DNA from: Prolixibacteraceae bacterium JC049
GTDB lineage: Bacteria; Bacteroidota; Bacteroidia; Bacteroidales; Prolixibacteraceae
Reading direction: 5' to 3'
Assembly (NCBI GenBank): GCA_023369685.1
Contig: SACZ01000008.1
Coordinates: 124,001-188,000 of the forward strand
Length of the DNA: 64,000 nt
This document shows positions 56,047 through 64,000 of the stretch, one piece after another; within the stretch, counting starts at the first letter, position 1, and every line of letters begins with the position of its first letter. The position numbers and the translations under genes were made by a program. A model generated the notes under the pieces. That model was not told the origin of the DNA. It searched no databases and saw nothing but the letters and a program-made list of their open reading frames with translations.

Positions 56047-56490
56047 ATGGATATTTTTAGTGATGAGTATTTTATGCGAATGGCGCTTCAGGAAGCTCAA
56101 AAAGCATTCGATGAAGACGAGGTGCCGGTGGGAGCCTTGGTGGTAAGTCAGAATAGAGTTATTGCTCGGGCCCATAACCTTACTGAAGCGCTGAATGATG
56201 TAACTGCTCATGCTGAGATGCAAGCTATTACGGCAGCAGCGAATACTATTGGAGGGAAATATCTAAAAGATTGTACACTATATGTCACTTTGGAACCTTG
56301 CCCAATGTGTGCGGGAGCTTTGGCATGGGCACAAATTGGTAAAATAGTTTTTGGGAGCGATGATGAAAAAAGAGGTTACCAGGCAAAGGCGGCAGGAGTG
56401 TTACATCCCAAAACAGAAATAGTGAAAGGAGTACTGCAGGAAGAGTGTGCCGATTTGATAAAACGTTTCTTTGCTCAGAAGCGTCGTTAA
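56047..56490 (+). CDS. tadA: tRNA adenosine(34) deaminase
   Basis: TadA converts A34 of tRNA-Arg(ACG) to inosine. The 147-residue enzyme carries the zinc-site and proton-shuttle motif HAE at residues 55-57 (TAHAEMQAI) and PCPMCAGAL with C85 and C88. Related nucleobase or guanine deaminases share the motifs, but the length, the N-terminal DEYFMRMALQEAQKA and the terminal KRFFAQKR favour TadA. It has its own -7 box; the M28 peptidase downstream has another, so the two may be independent. Confidence 0.93.
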   Translation: MDIFSDEYFMRMALQEAQKAFDEDEVPVGALVVSQNRVIARAHNLTEALNDVTAHAEMQAITAAANTIGGKYLKDCTLYVTLEPCPMCAGALAWAQIGKIVFGSDDEKRGYQAKAAGVLHPKTEIVKGVLQEECADLIKRFFAQKRR

Positions 56491-56521
56491 GGTGTGTGCT
56501 GAAATTATCTGTCGATTTTTG

Positions 56522-56529
56522 TACTTTTG
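56522..56529 (+). promoter_or_regulatory. Candidate -7 box for the M28 peptidase
   Basis: TACTTTTG lies 24 bp before the ATG. No -33 element at normal spacing. Confidence 0.5.
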
Positions 56530-56553
56530 AGGCTAAACCGTAAACTATAAATC

Positions 56554-58113
56554 ATGTACAAATTATATTTTGGAATTATTTTGATGCTAATTGCTTGTGG
56601 AGTAGTGGCTCAGAATAATGCAAAAGAGAAAGGTCTTACCGCTCTAACACCTCAATTAGTTGAATCTCAGCTTACCTTTTTAGCTTCAGATTGGACCGAG
56701 GGGCGAGAAGTTGGCACAAAAGGAAATCACTTGGCGGGCGATTATATTAAAAGCATGTTTCAGTATAATGGACTGAAAGCGATGGGTGATGAGGTTAATT
56801 TTGTGCCCAACAGATATGAGAAACTTCAAAATTTGCCGGCGAAAAGTTATACCGACTATTTTCAGAAATTCGAGGTGATAGAGATCAATGCTAGTGATAA
56901 ACATCAACTGGTTTTGAAAAGAGAAAATGGAGTTACTTACTCCTATGAGTTTGAGACTGACTTTGCTGTCGGTTTGCAGGATAAATCACAATCAATAAAT
57001 AGTGACATTGTTTTTGTTGGGTATGGAATCGTAGAGGAAAAGTACACCAATGTAGAAGGCAAATGGGTTGTTTGTATTTCAGGATCAGAGAAGGCTCCCA
57101 ATGAAAAAGGAATGCTTCAGCATAAAATGAATATGGCCAAAAGTAATGGGGCTATTGGAGTTTTATATTACGATTCGAAACAGCGTGCTGCTGCAAAATG
57201 GGTGAAGAATACGCCATTCAGATACAATGAAGTAACATACGAAGGGGATGAACGTCCTTCTTCATTCTACGATAAAAGGGTAGCATTGCCACAAAATGGG
57301 CGAAAAAGATTGCCATTGGTGCAAATATCACAGCGTGTAATCAGCGATTTGCTTAGCGATACATCTGTCGACTTGAAAGATGTTTCTACATGGAATAATC
57401 AAGAGCTAGATGGCGTTTCATTGTTACTAAAACTAAAATCGAATACCCGACTATTGCAAGCCAGAAACGTATTGGGAATGATTGAGGGAGAAAATCCCAA
57501 TGAGATTGTGGTGGTTGGAGCTCATTACGATCATTTGGGAATGCACAATGGTCGAATCTGGAATGGAGCAGACGATAATGCCTCGGGTGTTGTGGCTGTT
57601 ATGAGTATTGCCAGAGCTTGTATGGCTACAGGCGTTAAACCCAAACGAACTATTGTTTTTGCCTGTTGGGATGGCGAAGAGCGCGGATTACTTGGTTCTA
57701 GATATTTTGCATCTACCATTGACAATCCTAAGAATTACGTAGCTTACCTGAATTTCGATATGATTGGTCGTGATAGAAATCCGGAAAAAACGAAAAAGCA
57801 TGTTTTAATGTTTTATACAAAGGCTTTTAAAGACCTGGAACGATTGAACAAGAAGCATGTGAACAAATATTCATTGGGCATTGAAACAGAATACCGACCA
57901 TGGGAGAATCCGGTTGGAGGAAGCGATAACGCTTCGTTTGCCCGATTGGGCATTCCAATTTTCTGGTACCATACCGATGGGCATCCCGATTACCATAAAG
58001 CAACCGATCATGCTTCATTGATCAATTGGGAGAAAATGCTGGAGATTGTAAAGGTGAGTTACCTTAATGTTTGGGAATTAGCCAATCAAGAGAATCGTTT
58101 GTCGAAGAAATAA
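56554..58113 (+). CDS. Exported M28 zinc aminopeptidase with PA-like insert
   Basis: The 519-residue protein begins MYKLYFGIILMLIACGVVAQ. This can be read either as a type I signal peptide cut after VVA or as a lipoprotein signal, since LIAC at 12-15 fits the lipobox. A PA-like domain lies near residues 135-280. The M28 core has the zinc residues in GAHYDHLG, NGADDNASG, CWDGEERGLLGS and NFDMIGRD, and the last histidine in HKATDHAS. It probably releases N-terminal residues from peptides outside the inner membrane. A transglutaminase-like lipoprotein starts 18 bp later, so the two likely form a unit. Confidence 0.9.
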   Translation: MYKLYFGIILMLIACGVVAQNNAKEKGLTALTPQLVESQLTFLASDWTEGREVGTKGNHLAGDYIKSMFQYNGLKAMGDEVNFVPNRYEKLQNLPAKSYTDYFQKFEVIEINASDKHQLVLKRENGVTYSYEFETDFAVGLQDKSQSINSDIVFVGYGIVEEKYTNVEGKWVVCISGSEKAPNEKGMLQHKMNMAKSNGAIGVLYYDSKQRAAAKWVKNTPFRYNEVTYEGDERPSSFYDKRVALPQNGRKRLPLVQISQRVISDLLSDTSVDLKDVSTWNNQELDGVSLLLKLKSNTRLLQARNVLGMIEGENPNEIVVVGAHYDHLGMHNGRIWNGADDNASGVVAVMSIARACMATGVKPKRTIVFACWDGEERGLLGSRYFASTIDNPKNYVAYLNFDMIGRDRNPEKTKKHVLMFYTKAFKDLERLNKKHVNKYSLGIETEYRPWENPVGGSDNASFARLGIPIFWYHTDGHPDYHKATDHASLINWEKMLEIVKVSYLNVWELANQENRLSKK

Positions 58114-58131
58114 ACCACAAATTAATATATA

Positions 58132-59334
58132 ATGAACCGATTAAGAATTTTAACTGTATTGTTGGCTGTTGTACTATTTGCCAGCTGCGACAATACATTG
58201 AAAGATGTACCTGAAAAGTACCATGCTTTGTTGAACACAGCTTTTGAAAAGGCTGGAGAGAATGCAAAAGAGCTGAAAGCTGCAATGAACCAGGTGCCTG
58301 TAGCGCAAAAAGAGGGAATGGCATTTTTAATTTCGTATATGCCAGAGCGCGATTTAACTACACTGAAAGCCGATTTCTTGGTAGAGAATTCTGAATTGGC
58401 TTACGGTGCTCGCGAAAAGTACAGCTGGTGTAAGCAATTGCCTGACTCTATTTTCTTCAATGAGGTGTTGCCGTATGTGAGTTTTAATGAAACGCGTGAA
58501 AAATGGCGTGCCGATTTTGTAAAGCGTTTTGCTCCATACGTAGAGAAGTGTACCAATTTGCGTCAGGCTATCGACTCAATTAATAAAAATATTAAAACAA
58601 TTGTAGAGGTTGAGTACAACACAAAACGTGAGAAGCCAGATCAAAGTCCATTCGAATCAATGCGTCAGCACATGGCCAGTTGTACAGGTTTGTCAATTCT
58701 ATTGACCGATGCGTTTAGAGCGGTAGGTATTCCTTCGAGAATTGCAGGAACACCACTTTGGACAAACATGCGTGGTAACCACAACTGGTGCGAGGTTTGG
58801 ATTGATGGAACATGGTATTTCACAGAGTACTATCCTGATAAACTAGACCACAGCTGGTTCTTGAGCGATGCTGGTAAGGCCGATCCTAAGAAACCATTGC
58901 ACTGGATTTATGCATCTTCATGGAAGTCAACAGGAATTAGTTTCCCATTGGTTTGGGATGAGAACATTAAATATGTACCAGCCGAAAATGTAACAGACCG
59001 TTACATTCGCCTTTATCAAGAGCAATTGACAGATAATGGTCTGGGCGAAGATGAGATGATTGCCAATGTTATCTTGTTCAAGAAAAACCAATGTACACAG
59101 GATGGAAATCAGCGTGTGGCTGCTCAAGTGAGAGTGAAAAACCAAAAGGGAAAAAAGATTTCCTGGGGGTATACTCCATCGGCTACTGATGATATGAATA
59201 AATTCTTGAAATTTAAATTGAAGAAAAATACGAAATATACATTCGTATTTCCTGGAGTTGGAGCCATGGATAAAGAGTTTACTGTGAAGACAGGAAAAGA
59301 TGCCGAAGAGATGATTAAACTTTACCAAGAGTAA
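58132..59334 (+). CDS. Transglutaminase-like lipoprotein
   Basis: The 400-residue protein has a lipoprotein signal ending FASC (C19). Its central part (about 165-240) has the transglutaminase-core pattern: C184 in MASCTGLSILL, H217 in RGNHNWCEVWIDGTWYF, and an acidic residue in the following EYYPDK, where most members have a DPT aspartate. Such domains act as cysteine proteases or cross-linking enzymes. The C-terminal part (about 290-400) is beta-rich and could be a binding domain. It follows the M28 peptidase by 18 bp, suggesting joint action on extracytoplasmic peptides. Confidence 0.82.
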   Translation: MNRLRILTVLLAVVLFASCDNTLKDVPEKYHALLNTAFEKAGENAKELKAAMNQVPVAQKEGMAFLISYMPERDLTTLKADFLVENSELAYGAREKYSWCKQLPDSIFFNEVLPYVSFNETREKWRADFVKRFAPYVEKCTNLRQAIDSINKNIKTIVEVEYNTKREKPDQSPFESMRQHMASCTGLSILLTDAFRAVGIPSRIAGTPLWTNMRGNHNWCEVWIDGTWYFTEYYPDKLDHSWFLSDAGKADPKKPLHWIYASSWKSTGISFPLVWDENIKYVPAENVTDRYIRLYQEQLTDNGLGEDEMIANVILFKKNQCTQDGNQRVAAQVRVKNQKGKKISWGYTPSATDDMNKFLKFKLKKNTKYTFVFPGVGAMDKEFTVKTGKDAEEMIKLYQE

Positions 59335-59355
59335 GGAAATAAGATAATTGAACAG

Positions 59356-59385
59356 AAGCCGACATTAAGCGTGTCGGCTTTTTTT
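59356..59385 (+). terminator. Terminator after the transglutaminase-like gene
   Basis: A perfect 9-bp stem (AAGCCGACA with TGTCGGCTT) around a 7-nt loop is followed by a T-run, 21 bp past the stop. Confidence 0.87.
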
Positions 59386-59537
59386 ATGCTTTTTTGAATA
59401 GAAATGTACAATATGGCGCAACTTTTTTGCGTTAGTTTCATCAAAAGAATAGTTGATAAAGCACTAAAAATAGTTTAATAAGTTGTCTCGTAAGGCATGG
59501 TTTTTGTTTAAATGTAACCTTGTAAATTGCTTTTAAA

Positions 59538-60008
59538 ATGATCAAAAAATTATTCACATATCTGTTCGTTGTATTGTCGATGCTAATGGTGGTATCGTGC
59601 GATAAAGACGATGTGGCAGAGAGTGGATATGAGCAGTTTGCTTTGAACTATTCCATCGATGACCAGCATTTGAATTTCAAACAATCCATCATGGTAAACC
59701 ACGATGGCTACCTAAGTTTTTTTCAGTTGAAGGAAGGAAAAGAGGTGGTGAAGAAACAAGTACGTTTGTCCATAGAAGATACCGAGGTATTACGCAGATT
59801 GGTAAATGAGGCACGACCAATAGAGTTGAATGGCGAAGAGGTCACTTTATCGGACTCTAAGCTAAATTCTGTTCGACGATTTACAATCGAGAGCAACCTT
59901 GGCAGTTCAGAAATTCGGTTTATAAGAGCTGAAGAGATGCCATTTGATTTCACATTGTTGTTGGGAGAATTGTCCAATTACGTAAAGAAATACGGCAAGA
60001 AAGAGTAA
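59538..60008 (+). CDS. Small lipoprotein of unknown function
   Basis: The 156-residue protein begins MIKKLFTYLFVVLSMLMVVS and the next residue is the lipidated cysteine C21, followed by DKDD, an acidic start often seen in Bacteroidota lipoproteins. The remainder is beta-rich with no recognised domain. It is preceded by a terminator and followed by about 170 bp before mnmA, so it is probably a single-gene unit. Confidence 0.7.
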   Translation: MIKKLFTYLFVVLSMLMVVSCDKDDVAESGYEQFALNYSIDDQHLNFKQSIMVNHDGYLSFFQLKEGKEVVKKQVRLSIEDTEVLRRLVNEARPIELNGEEVTLSDSKLNSVRRFTIESNLGSSEIRFIRAEEMPFDFTLLLGELSNYVKKYGKKE

Positions 60009-60148
60009 GACATCAAAGATACAGATCTCCAAATAGTTTAGGGCTGAGTTCATAATAAGTGAGCTTGGCCTTTTTTATTGGATTTCAGTTTACATTAAAA
60101 GACGGATTATCAAGCTAAGTTTTTAAGGCATAGTAATCAGGTAATTTG

Positions 60149-60156
60149 TATCTTTG
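60149..60156 (+). promoter_or_regulatory. Candidate mnmA -7 box
   Basis: TATCTTTG lies 26 bp before the mnmA ATG. The following GCGG resembles the sequence after the lepA -7 box. Confidence 0.5.
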
Positions 60157-60182
60157 CGGCCTAAAGAGAGAGGTTTTTTATT

Positions 60183-61352
60183 ATGGCAAAAGTAGCTATA
60201 GGATTATCAGGAGGAGTAGACTCAAGTGTCGCAGCCTATTTATTGAAAGAGGCGGGGCACGAAGTAATTGCTCTTTTCATGATTAACTGGCATGATACCA
60301 CAGGCTTGAAATCGGCTGAATGTTCAGCTGAAGACGATGTTTTGTTTGCCAAAATGGTAGCCAGTAAGTTAGATATTCCACTTCATGTTGTCGATCATAG
60401 TGAAGAGTATCGTCATAGAGTGGTGGATTATATGTTTTCGGAGTATGAGGCAGGACGTACGCCTAATCCGGATGTGTTGTGTAATCGCGAAGTGAAGTTC
60501 GATGTTTTCATGAAGAAGGCGTTGGAATTTGATGTGGATTACGTAGCAACAGGACATTATTGTCAGAAGCAGACCATTGAAAAAGATGGTAAAGAATATC
60601 ACCAGCTAATTGCTGGAGCCGATGGAAATAAAGATCAGAGTTATTTCTTGTGCCAGTTGAATCAGGAGCAATTGTCTAAAGCAATGTTCCCGATTGGCCA
60701 CTTAATGAAGCCAGAGGTACGTGAAATTGCTCGTAGAGAGAACTTAGCGTCGGCAGAGAAGAAGGATTCGCAAGGTATTTGCTTTGTTGGTAAGGTGGAT
60801 TTGCCCACTTTCTTGCAGCAAAAGCTGAAGGCCAAAGAAGGAAATGTAATTGAGATACCAAAAGATACGAAGTTGTCGTTGCGTAAGGAGGATACTCTGG
60901 AGCAAATGGCTCAACCTTTCCCATTCCGTCCGTGGCATGGAAAAGTAGCCGGGCAGCATCAGGGAGCTCACTTCTATACCATTGGTCAGCGAAAAGGGCT
61001 GAATATTGGTGGACGACCAGAGCCTTTGTTTGTTTTGCACACCGATGTCGAGCGCAACATTATTTATGTGGGGCAAGGACATGATCATCCATGTTTGAGC
61101 CGAAAAGCACTTTTTATTTCCAATGAGGAATTGCATTGGGTGCGTCCTGATTTGAAAATGGAAGATGGTGAAGAGCGTCGTTACGAAGTGCGTATTCGCT
61201 ATCGCCAGCCATTGGAAGGAGCTACATTGCACAAAACCGAAGGCGGACTTTATATTGTGTTCGACGAGCGTCAGCGCGCAGTTGTGCCAGGGCAATTTGC
61301 TGCATGGTATGAAAATGGCGAGCTGATTGGATCAGGACCAATTACCATCTAA
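60183..61352 (+). CDS. mnmA: tRNA-specific 2-thiouridylase MnmA
   Basis: MnmA adds sulfur to U34 of tRNA-Lys, Glu and Gln. The 389-residue enzyme has the ATP-binding PP-loop SGGVDSS at residues 9-15 and the two catalytic cysteines C100 (NPDVLCNREVKF) and C200 (DSQGICFVGK). The central and C-terminal beta-barrel domains (IGQRKGLNIGG and onward) complete the fold. Length is at the upper side of normal. It is a single gene with its own -7 box and a terminator. Confidence 0.97.
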   Translation: MAKVAIGLSGGVDSSVAAYLLKEAGHEVIALFMINWHDTTGLKSAECSAEDDVLFAKMVASKLDIPLHVVDHSEEYRHRVVDYMFSEYEAGRTPNPDVLCNREVKFDVFMKKALEFDVDYVATGHYCQKQTIEKDGKEYHQLIAGADGNKDQSYFLCQLNQEQLSKAMFPIGHLMKPEVREIARRENLASAEKKDSQGICFVGKVDLPTFLQQKLKAKEGNVIEIPKDTKLSLRKEDTLEQMAQPFPFRPWHGKVAGQHQGAHFYTIGQRKGLNIGGRPEPLFVLHTDVERNIIYVGQGHDHPCLSRKALFISNEELHWVRPDLKMEDGEERRYEVRIRYRQPLEGATLHKTEGGLYIVFDERQRAVVPGQFAAWYENGELIGSGPITI

Positions 61353-61426
61353 TATTAGATGAAATAGGATAGACAAAAGACATCATAAGTTGCAAGTTTA
61401 CAGTAACGTATGTCTTACTATAAAAG

Positions 61427-61467
61427 AAACCTCAGACTAATGCTGATAGCTAAGTCTGAGGTTTTTA
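61427..61467. terminator. Terminator between mnmA and the arsenic operon
   Basis: A perfect 12-bp stem (AAACCTCAGACT with AGTCTGAGGTTT) with a 14-nt loop and a T-run on the plus side lies between convergent genes and may also end the minus-strand ars transcript. Confidence 0.82.
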
Positions 61468-61487
61468 TTTATAGTCTGCTTTTTAAT

Positions 61488-62525
61488 CTACTTGAAATAT
61501 TTCTCTTTAAATCGAAGAGCTACATTTACCAGTGCAATAAGAACAGGTACTTCTACCAACGGTCCGATAACAGCTGCAAATGCTTCTCCCGAATTAATTC
61601 CGAAAACAGCTACTGCCACAGCAATGGCCAGCTCGAAGTTGTTACTGGCTGCAGTGAATGCAATAGTAGTGGTCTTGGGATAGTTGGCTCCCGATTTGCG
61701 TCCCATGAAAAACGATACCAAAAACATGATTATAAAATAGATAACCAATGGAATGGCGATGCGAACAACATCAAATGGGATTTTGATGATGTATTCTCCT
61801 TTCAATGAGAACATCACAAATATAGTAAACAGTAGTGCGATTAGTGTTAGTGGACTAATTTTAGGCACAAACTGTGTGTGATACCACTCTTTGCTTTTTA
61901 CACGAATAAGAATGAAACGGGTAAGGAAACCTGCTATGAATGGAATACCCAAATAGATGAATACACTATGCGCAATTTGTGCAATGGTAATATCGATTTG
62001 GAATGCCTGAATGCCCAACCACTGTGGAATAATAGTTAGAAATATCCATGCATAAACCGAAAAGAAGAGTACCTGAAAGATGGAATTAAATGCAACAAGT
62101 CCGGCGGCATATTCGGTGTCTCCTTTAGCCAGATCGTTCCAAACAATTACCATGGCTATACAGCGGGCTAGTCCGATAAGAATTAAACCTGCCATGTAGT
62201 GCGGGTAATCCTGAAGAAACAGAATGGCCAACGCGAACATGAGAACTGGCCCAATTAACCAGTTTTGAACCAGCGATAATCCAAGAATTTTAGTGTTTCG
62301 GAATACATCGCCCAGCTCTTCGTAGCGAACTTTGGCCAATGGAGGATACATCATGACAATTAAACCGATGGCAATTGGGTAATTGGTTGTTCCATCGGAA
62401 AATTGTTCCCAGAAACCAGCTATTGAAGGTTGTAAGTAACCGATACCAACTCCGGCAAACATGGCCAGAAATATCCATAAGGTAAGGTAGCGGTCGAGGA
62501 AACTCAACTTTTTGGTAAGTCCCAT
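61488..62525 (-). CDS. ACR3-family arsenite efflux permease
   Basis: The 345-residue protein has about ten membrane helices of the ACR3/BASS fold. Two residues known to matter in ACR3 are visible: the cysteine in [17 protein letters not shown] and the glutamate in [18 protein letters not shown]. It exports As(III) using the proton gradient. It lies 2 bp after arsC and is the last gene of arsR-arsC-ACR3, so arsenate reduction and arsenite export are coordinated. ArsB of the other superfamily is unrelated in sequence; arsB as a name would be misleading. Confidence 0.93.
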   Translation of the reverse strand: MGLTKKLSFLDRYLTLWIFLAMFAGVGIGYLQPSIAGFWEQFSDGTTNYPIAIGLIVMMYPPLAKVRYEELGDVFRNTKILGLSLVQNWLIGPVLMFALAILFLQDYPHYMAGLILIGLARCIAMVIVWNDLAKGDTEYAAGLVAFNSIFQVLFFSVYAWIFLTIIPQWLGIQAFQIDITIAQIAHSVFIYLGIPFIAGFLTRFILIRVKSKEWYHTQFVPKISPLTLIALLFTIFVMFSLKGEYIIKIPFDVVRIAIPLVIYFIIMFLVSFFMGRKSGANYPKTTTIAFTAASNNFELAIAVAVAVFGINSGEAFAAVIGPLVEVPVLIALVNVALRFKEKYFK

Positions 62526-62527
62526 AA

Positions 62528-62950
62528 TTATTTGCCTTTAATATTTTCGGTATAAAATTGATAGAAACCAGTCTTAATCTCATCGCGTACTCGGCGGAAT
62601 TCGCTTTGGATGAATTCTTCAGTTCCTTCGGCATGTGAAGGATCGTCAAACCCAATGTGGATACGGTGTTTTACATCGCCGATGAAAGCAGGACATGCTT
62701 CATTGGCTCCTCCACAAACAGTAATTACATAGTCCCACTTTTCACCGAGGTATTTTTCAATCGAGTCGGAAGTGTGCTTGCTAATGTCAATGTCAATCTC
62801 TTTCATTGCGGCAACTGCTCCTGCATTTAATTTCCCTGAAGCTTCTGTTCCTGCAGAATGAACATCGATGTTAGCATCGAACGACTGAAGAAAACCATGT
62901 GCCATCTGACTGCGGCACGAATTACCTGTACAAAGAATTAATACTCTCAT
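62528..62950 (-). CDS. arsC: Arsenate reductase, thioredoxin-coupled type
   Basis: The 140-residue protein has the low-molecular-weight phosphatase fold. It shows the CX5R loop CTGNSCR at residues 7-13 and further cysteines C79 and C86 in [11 protein letters not shown], with the acidic DDPSHA segment later. The spacing C7-C79-C86 matches the C10-C82-C89 triad of the Staphylococcus plasmid pI258 enzyme as I recall it, which passes a disulfide to thioredoxin after reducing arsenate. It lies between arsR (19 bp) and the ACR3 gene (2 bp). Confidence 0.93.
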   Translation of the reverse strand: MRVLILCTGNSCRSQMAHGFLQSFDANIDVHSAGTEASGKLNAGAVAAMKEIDIDISKHTSDSIEKYLGEKWDYVITVCGGANEACPAFIGDVKHRIHIGFDDPSHAEGTEEFIQSEFRRVRDEIKTGFYQFYTENIKGK

Positions 62951-62969
62951 TTTATCTGTTTTATAGTTG

Positions 62970-63293
62970 TTAACAATTTGAATTTTTACACTTCAATGTA
63001 TCGAAGAATCCGTTGAATTGCTCGTTGATTTGCTGAATAACTTCTTGGTTAATACAGTATTTTACCTTTATTCCGGTAACTTCTCCTTTTATAATTCCTA
63101 GTTTCTTTAATTCCTGTAAGTGCTGCGAAACTGTTGTTCTGCTTAATGGAAGCTCATTACTTATATCGCCAGAAATACATGACGATTGCGAGGCCAGATA
63201 TTGCAAAATTTGCAGTCGGGCAGGGTGACTTAATGCCCGGGCAATCTCGGCCAGCTGTTGTAACGAATCGTTGAATAATTCTTTCTTTATCAT
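62970..63293 (-). CDS. arsR: ArsR-family metalloregulator
   Basis: The 107-residue winged-helix repressor starts MIKKELFNDSLQQLAEIARA. It has the DNA-recognition stretch LPLSRTTVSQHLQELKKLG (about 48-66) and a beta wing (GEVTGIKVKYCI). The classical ELCVCDL arsenite-binding motif is absent. The cysteines are C39, C80, C102 and C107, with the last two in a C-terminal CKNSNC. It leads the arsR-arsC-ACR3 operon and a dyad overlaps its -7 box, which suggests self-repression relieved by arsenite. Confidence 0.9.
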   Translation of the reverse strand: MIKKELFNDSLQQLAEIARALSHPARLQILQYLASQSSCISGDISNELPLSRTTVSQHLQELKKLGIIKGEVTGIKVKYCINQEVIQQINEQFNGFFDTLKCKNSNC

Positions 63294-63314
63294 TTTTGGT
63301 CATGTTTTATGACG

Positions 63315-63346
63315 CAAACATACGACATGTGTTCGGAATAGTATGT
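63315..63346 (-). promoter_or_regulatory. ars operon -7 box and candidate ArsR operator
   Basis: TATGTTTG on the minus strand (63315-63322) fits the -7 consensus. Overlapping it are ACATAC (63318-63323) and its inverse GTATGT (63341-63346), with a palindrome ACATGT (63325-63330) between them. The placement over the -7 box suits repression. Confidence 0.5.
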
Positions 63347-63407
63347 TACGGGAAGGTTAAGAAAATGTTTCATTGGATTTTGAAAGGAGAGTGTGGGAAA
63401 TAAAAAG

Positions 63408-63473
63408 AAAAGGAATGTCTCAGGTTTCTACAACATTAGATAGATACTGTTAGAACCTGAAACATTCCTTTTG
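63408..63473 (-). terminator. Terminator after the miniature ExbB-like gene
   Basis: AAAAGGAATGT-c-TCAGGTT pairs with AACCTGA-a-ACATTCCTTTT around a long loop. On the minus strand T-rich sequence follows. It separates the ExbB-like gene from arsR. Confidence 0.7.
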
Positions 63474-63532
63474 ATGGAAAATTGCGATATTTTTGATTGA
63501 AAACTTTTACAGATGGAGTGCGAGGGGCTCTG

Positions 63533-63904
63533 TTATTCGGCTTTTTTATAGAAAATACGAACTACATACCATATAATCGAGAATGCCAGAAATAAGCACA
63601 TGGCATAAACTGGAGCCATCAATGAAACGTAAAAGCCTTTCCATATCAATACCGGAGAAATGTCTTTTACCTCGGTTATTACATTCATGGCTTCCATCAT
63701 TCCTAATGCTTGATAAAGCAGTCCGAAAAAGAATCCGATAGCAGGAAGCATAATGATTGCTTCGAGCCAAAGCTTGTTCGATTTCTTTTTATTGAATAAG
63801 TCAACGATGACTTTGATAGCTGCAATTGCGCCACCTACTGCCATTATTGTAATGAAAGACATTCCCGGAAGTCCTCCATCAACGAAGAAGTTAGCGATAT
63901 ACAT
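63533..63904 (-). CDS. Miniature MotA/TolQ/ExbB-like membrane protein
   Basis: The 123-residue protein has three membrane helices (about 15-35, 47-68, 92-117). Residues 60-102 align without gaps to residues 187-229 of the window's own ExbB, with 15 of 43 identical by eye, including GM.EA and DISP. It lacks the signal peptide, periplasmic stretch and long cytoplasmic domain of ExbB. The channel threonine positions are changed: T192 to Q65 and T224/T225 to A97/P98. It has no ExbD partner nearby. It could be a regulatory or assembly homologue; function is unknown. Confidence 0.75.
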   Translation of the reverse strand: MYIANFFVDGGLPGMSFITIMAVGGAIAAIKVIVDLFNKKKSNKLWLEAIIMLPAIGFFFGLLYQALGMMEAMNVITEVKDISPVLIWKGFYVSLMAPVYAMCLFLAFSIIWYVVRIFYKKAE

Positions 63905-64000
63905 ATTGTAAAGGTTTAAAAATTTATCGAGATTAAAGATGAAGGAGTTGAAGGAAAAAATGAATCATTGTCGATGGAAAGCAATGAATAAGGGATAAAC

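Noticed and set aside
61410-61808. A 132-codon plus-strand ORF antisense to the ACR3 gene
   Set aside because: The opposite frame is a complete, well-recognised ACR3 permease, and the ORF begins across the terminator hairpin.

Overview
The window looks like a chromosomal core segment of a Bacteroidota genome, probably a marine member of class Bacteroidia (Marinilabiliales/Marinifilum-like; this placement is inference). The grounds are: repeated TAnnTTTG -7 promoter boxes, some with TTTG about 19-21 nt upstream; weak or absent Shine-Dalgarno sequences; the giant type IX secretion translocon SprA next to ruvA; a DUF4837 lipoprotein; an RprX/RprY-like two-component pair; many short lipoproteins; AT-rich DNA. 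I see no insertion sequence, prophage, CRISPR array or rRNA.

Layout. 1-2.5 kb: the start of a YjjX-type nucleotide phosphatase, gcvH, tsaE and an alanine-dehydrogenase-like gene whose usual catalytic residues appear to be replaced. 2.8-3.2 kb: three tandem initiator tRNA genes behind one clear promoter. 3.4-10 kb: an M23 peptidase, dxr and rseP in a tight row, then tatA, a DUF4837 lipoprotein and a leucyl aminopeptidase. 10-20.6 kb: pdxA-ruvA-sprA from one promoter, then an SPFH protein with a 57-residue Arc-like partner. 20.7-28 kb: a 1097-residue BNR/VPS10-like secreted protein, two unknown exported proteins, a YgjV-GNAT fusion, dprA and a small membrane protein. 28-34 kb: aroB-aroA, a LABN-domain/glycosyltransferase pair and lepA. 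34-39 kb: response regulator and kinase, a 432-bp gap holding paired TTAACA sites and an apparent promoter-terminator unit, then acpP-fabF-rnc. 39-45 kb: purN, a second M23 peptidase, a YitT protein and leuS. 45-51 kb: gdhA, pbuX-xpt, tatD, ansA and tRNA-Ser. 51-53.4 kb: exbB, a four-helix membrane protein and two exbD genes. 53.5-61.4 kb: lipoproteins, aspS, tadA, an M28 peptidase, a transglutaminase-like lipoprotein and mnmA. 61.5-63.9 kb: an arsenic operon (arsR-arsC-ACR3) and a 123-residue miniature ExbB-like protein.

Most of the window is housekeeping: translation and tRNA modification (leuS, aspS, lepA, tsaE, tadA, mnmA, initiator tRNAs), the envelope (dxr, rseP, M23 peptidases, Tat, T9SS, ExbB/ExbD) and amino-acid, purine and aromatic metabolism. 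The less ordinary parts are the TTAACA/sRNA-like unit beside the two-component genes, the residue-depleted AlaDH homologue, the miniature ExbB, the ArsR with an unusual cysteine pattern, the inverted repeat around the lepA promoter, and an apparent RNA with its own terminator after the AlaDH-like gene. No large new defence or biosynthetic system is evident.
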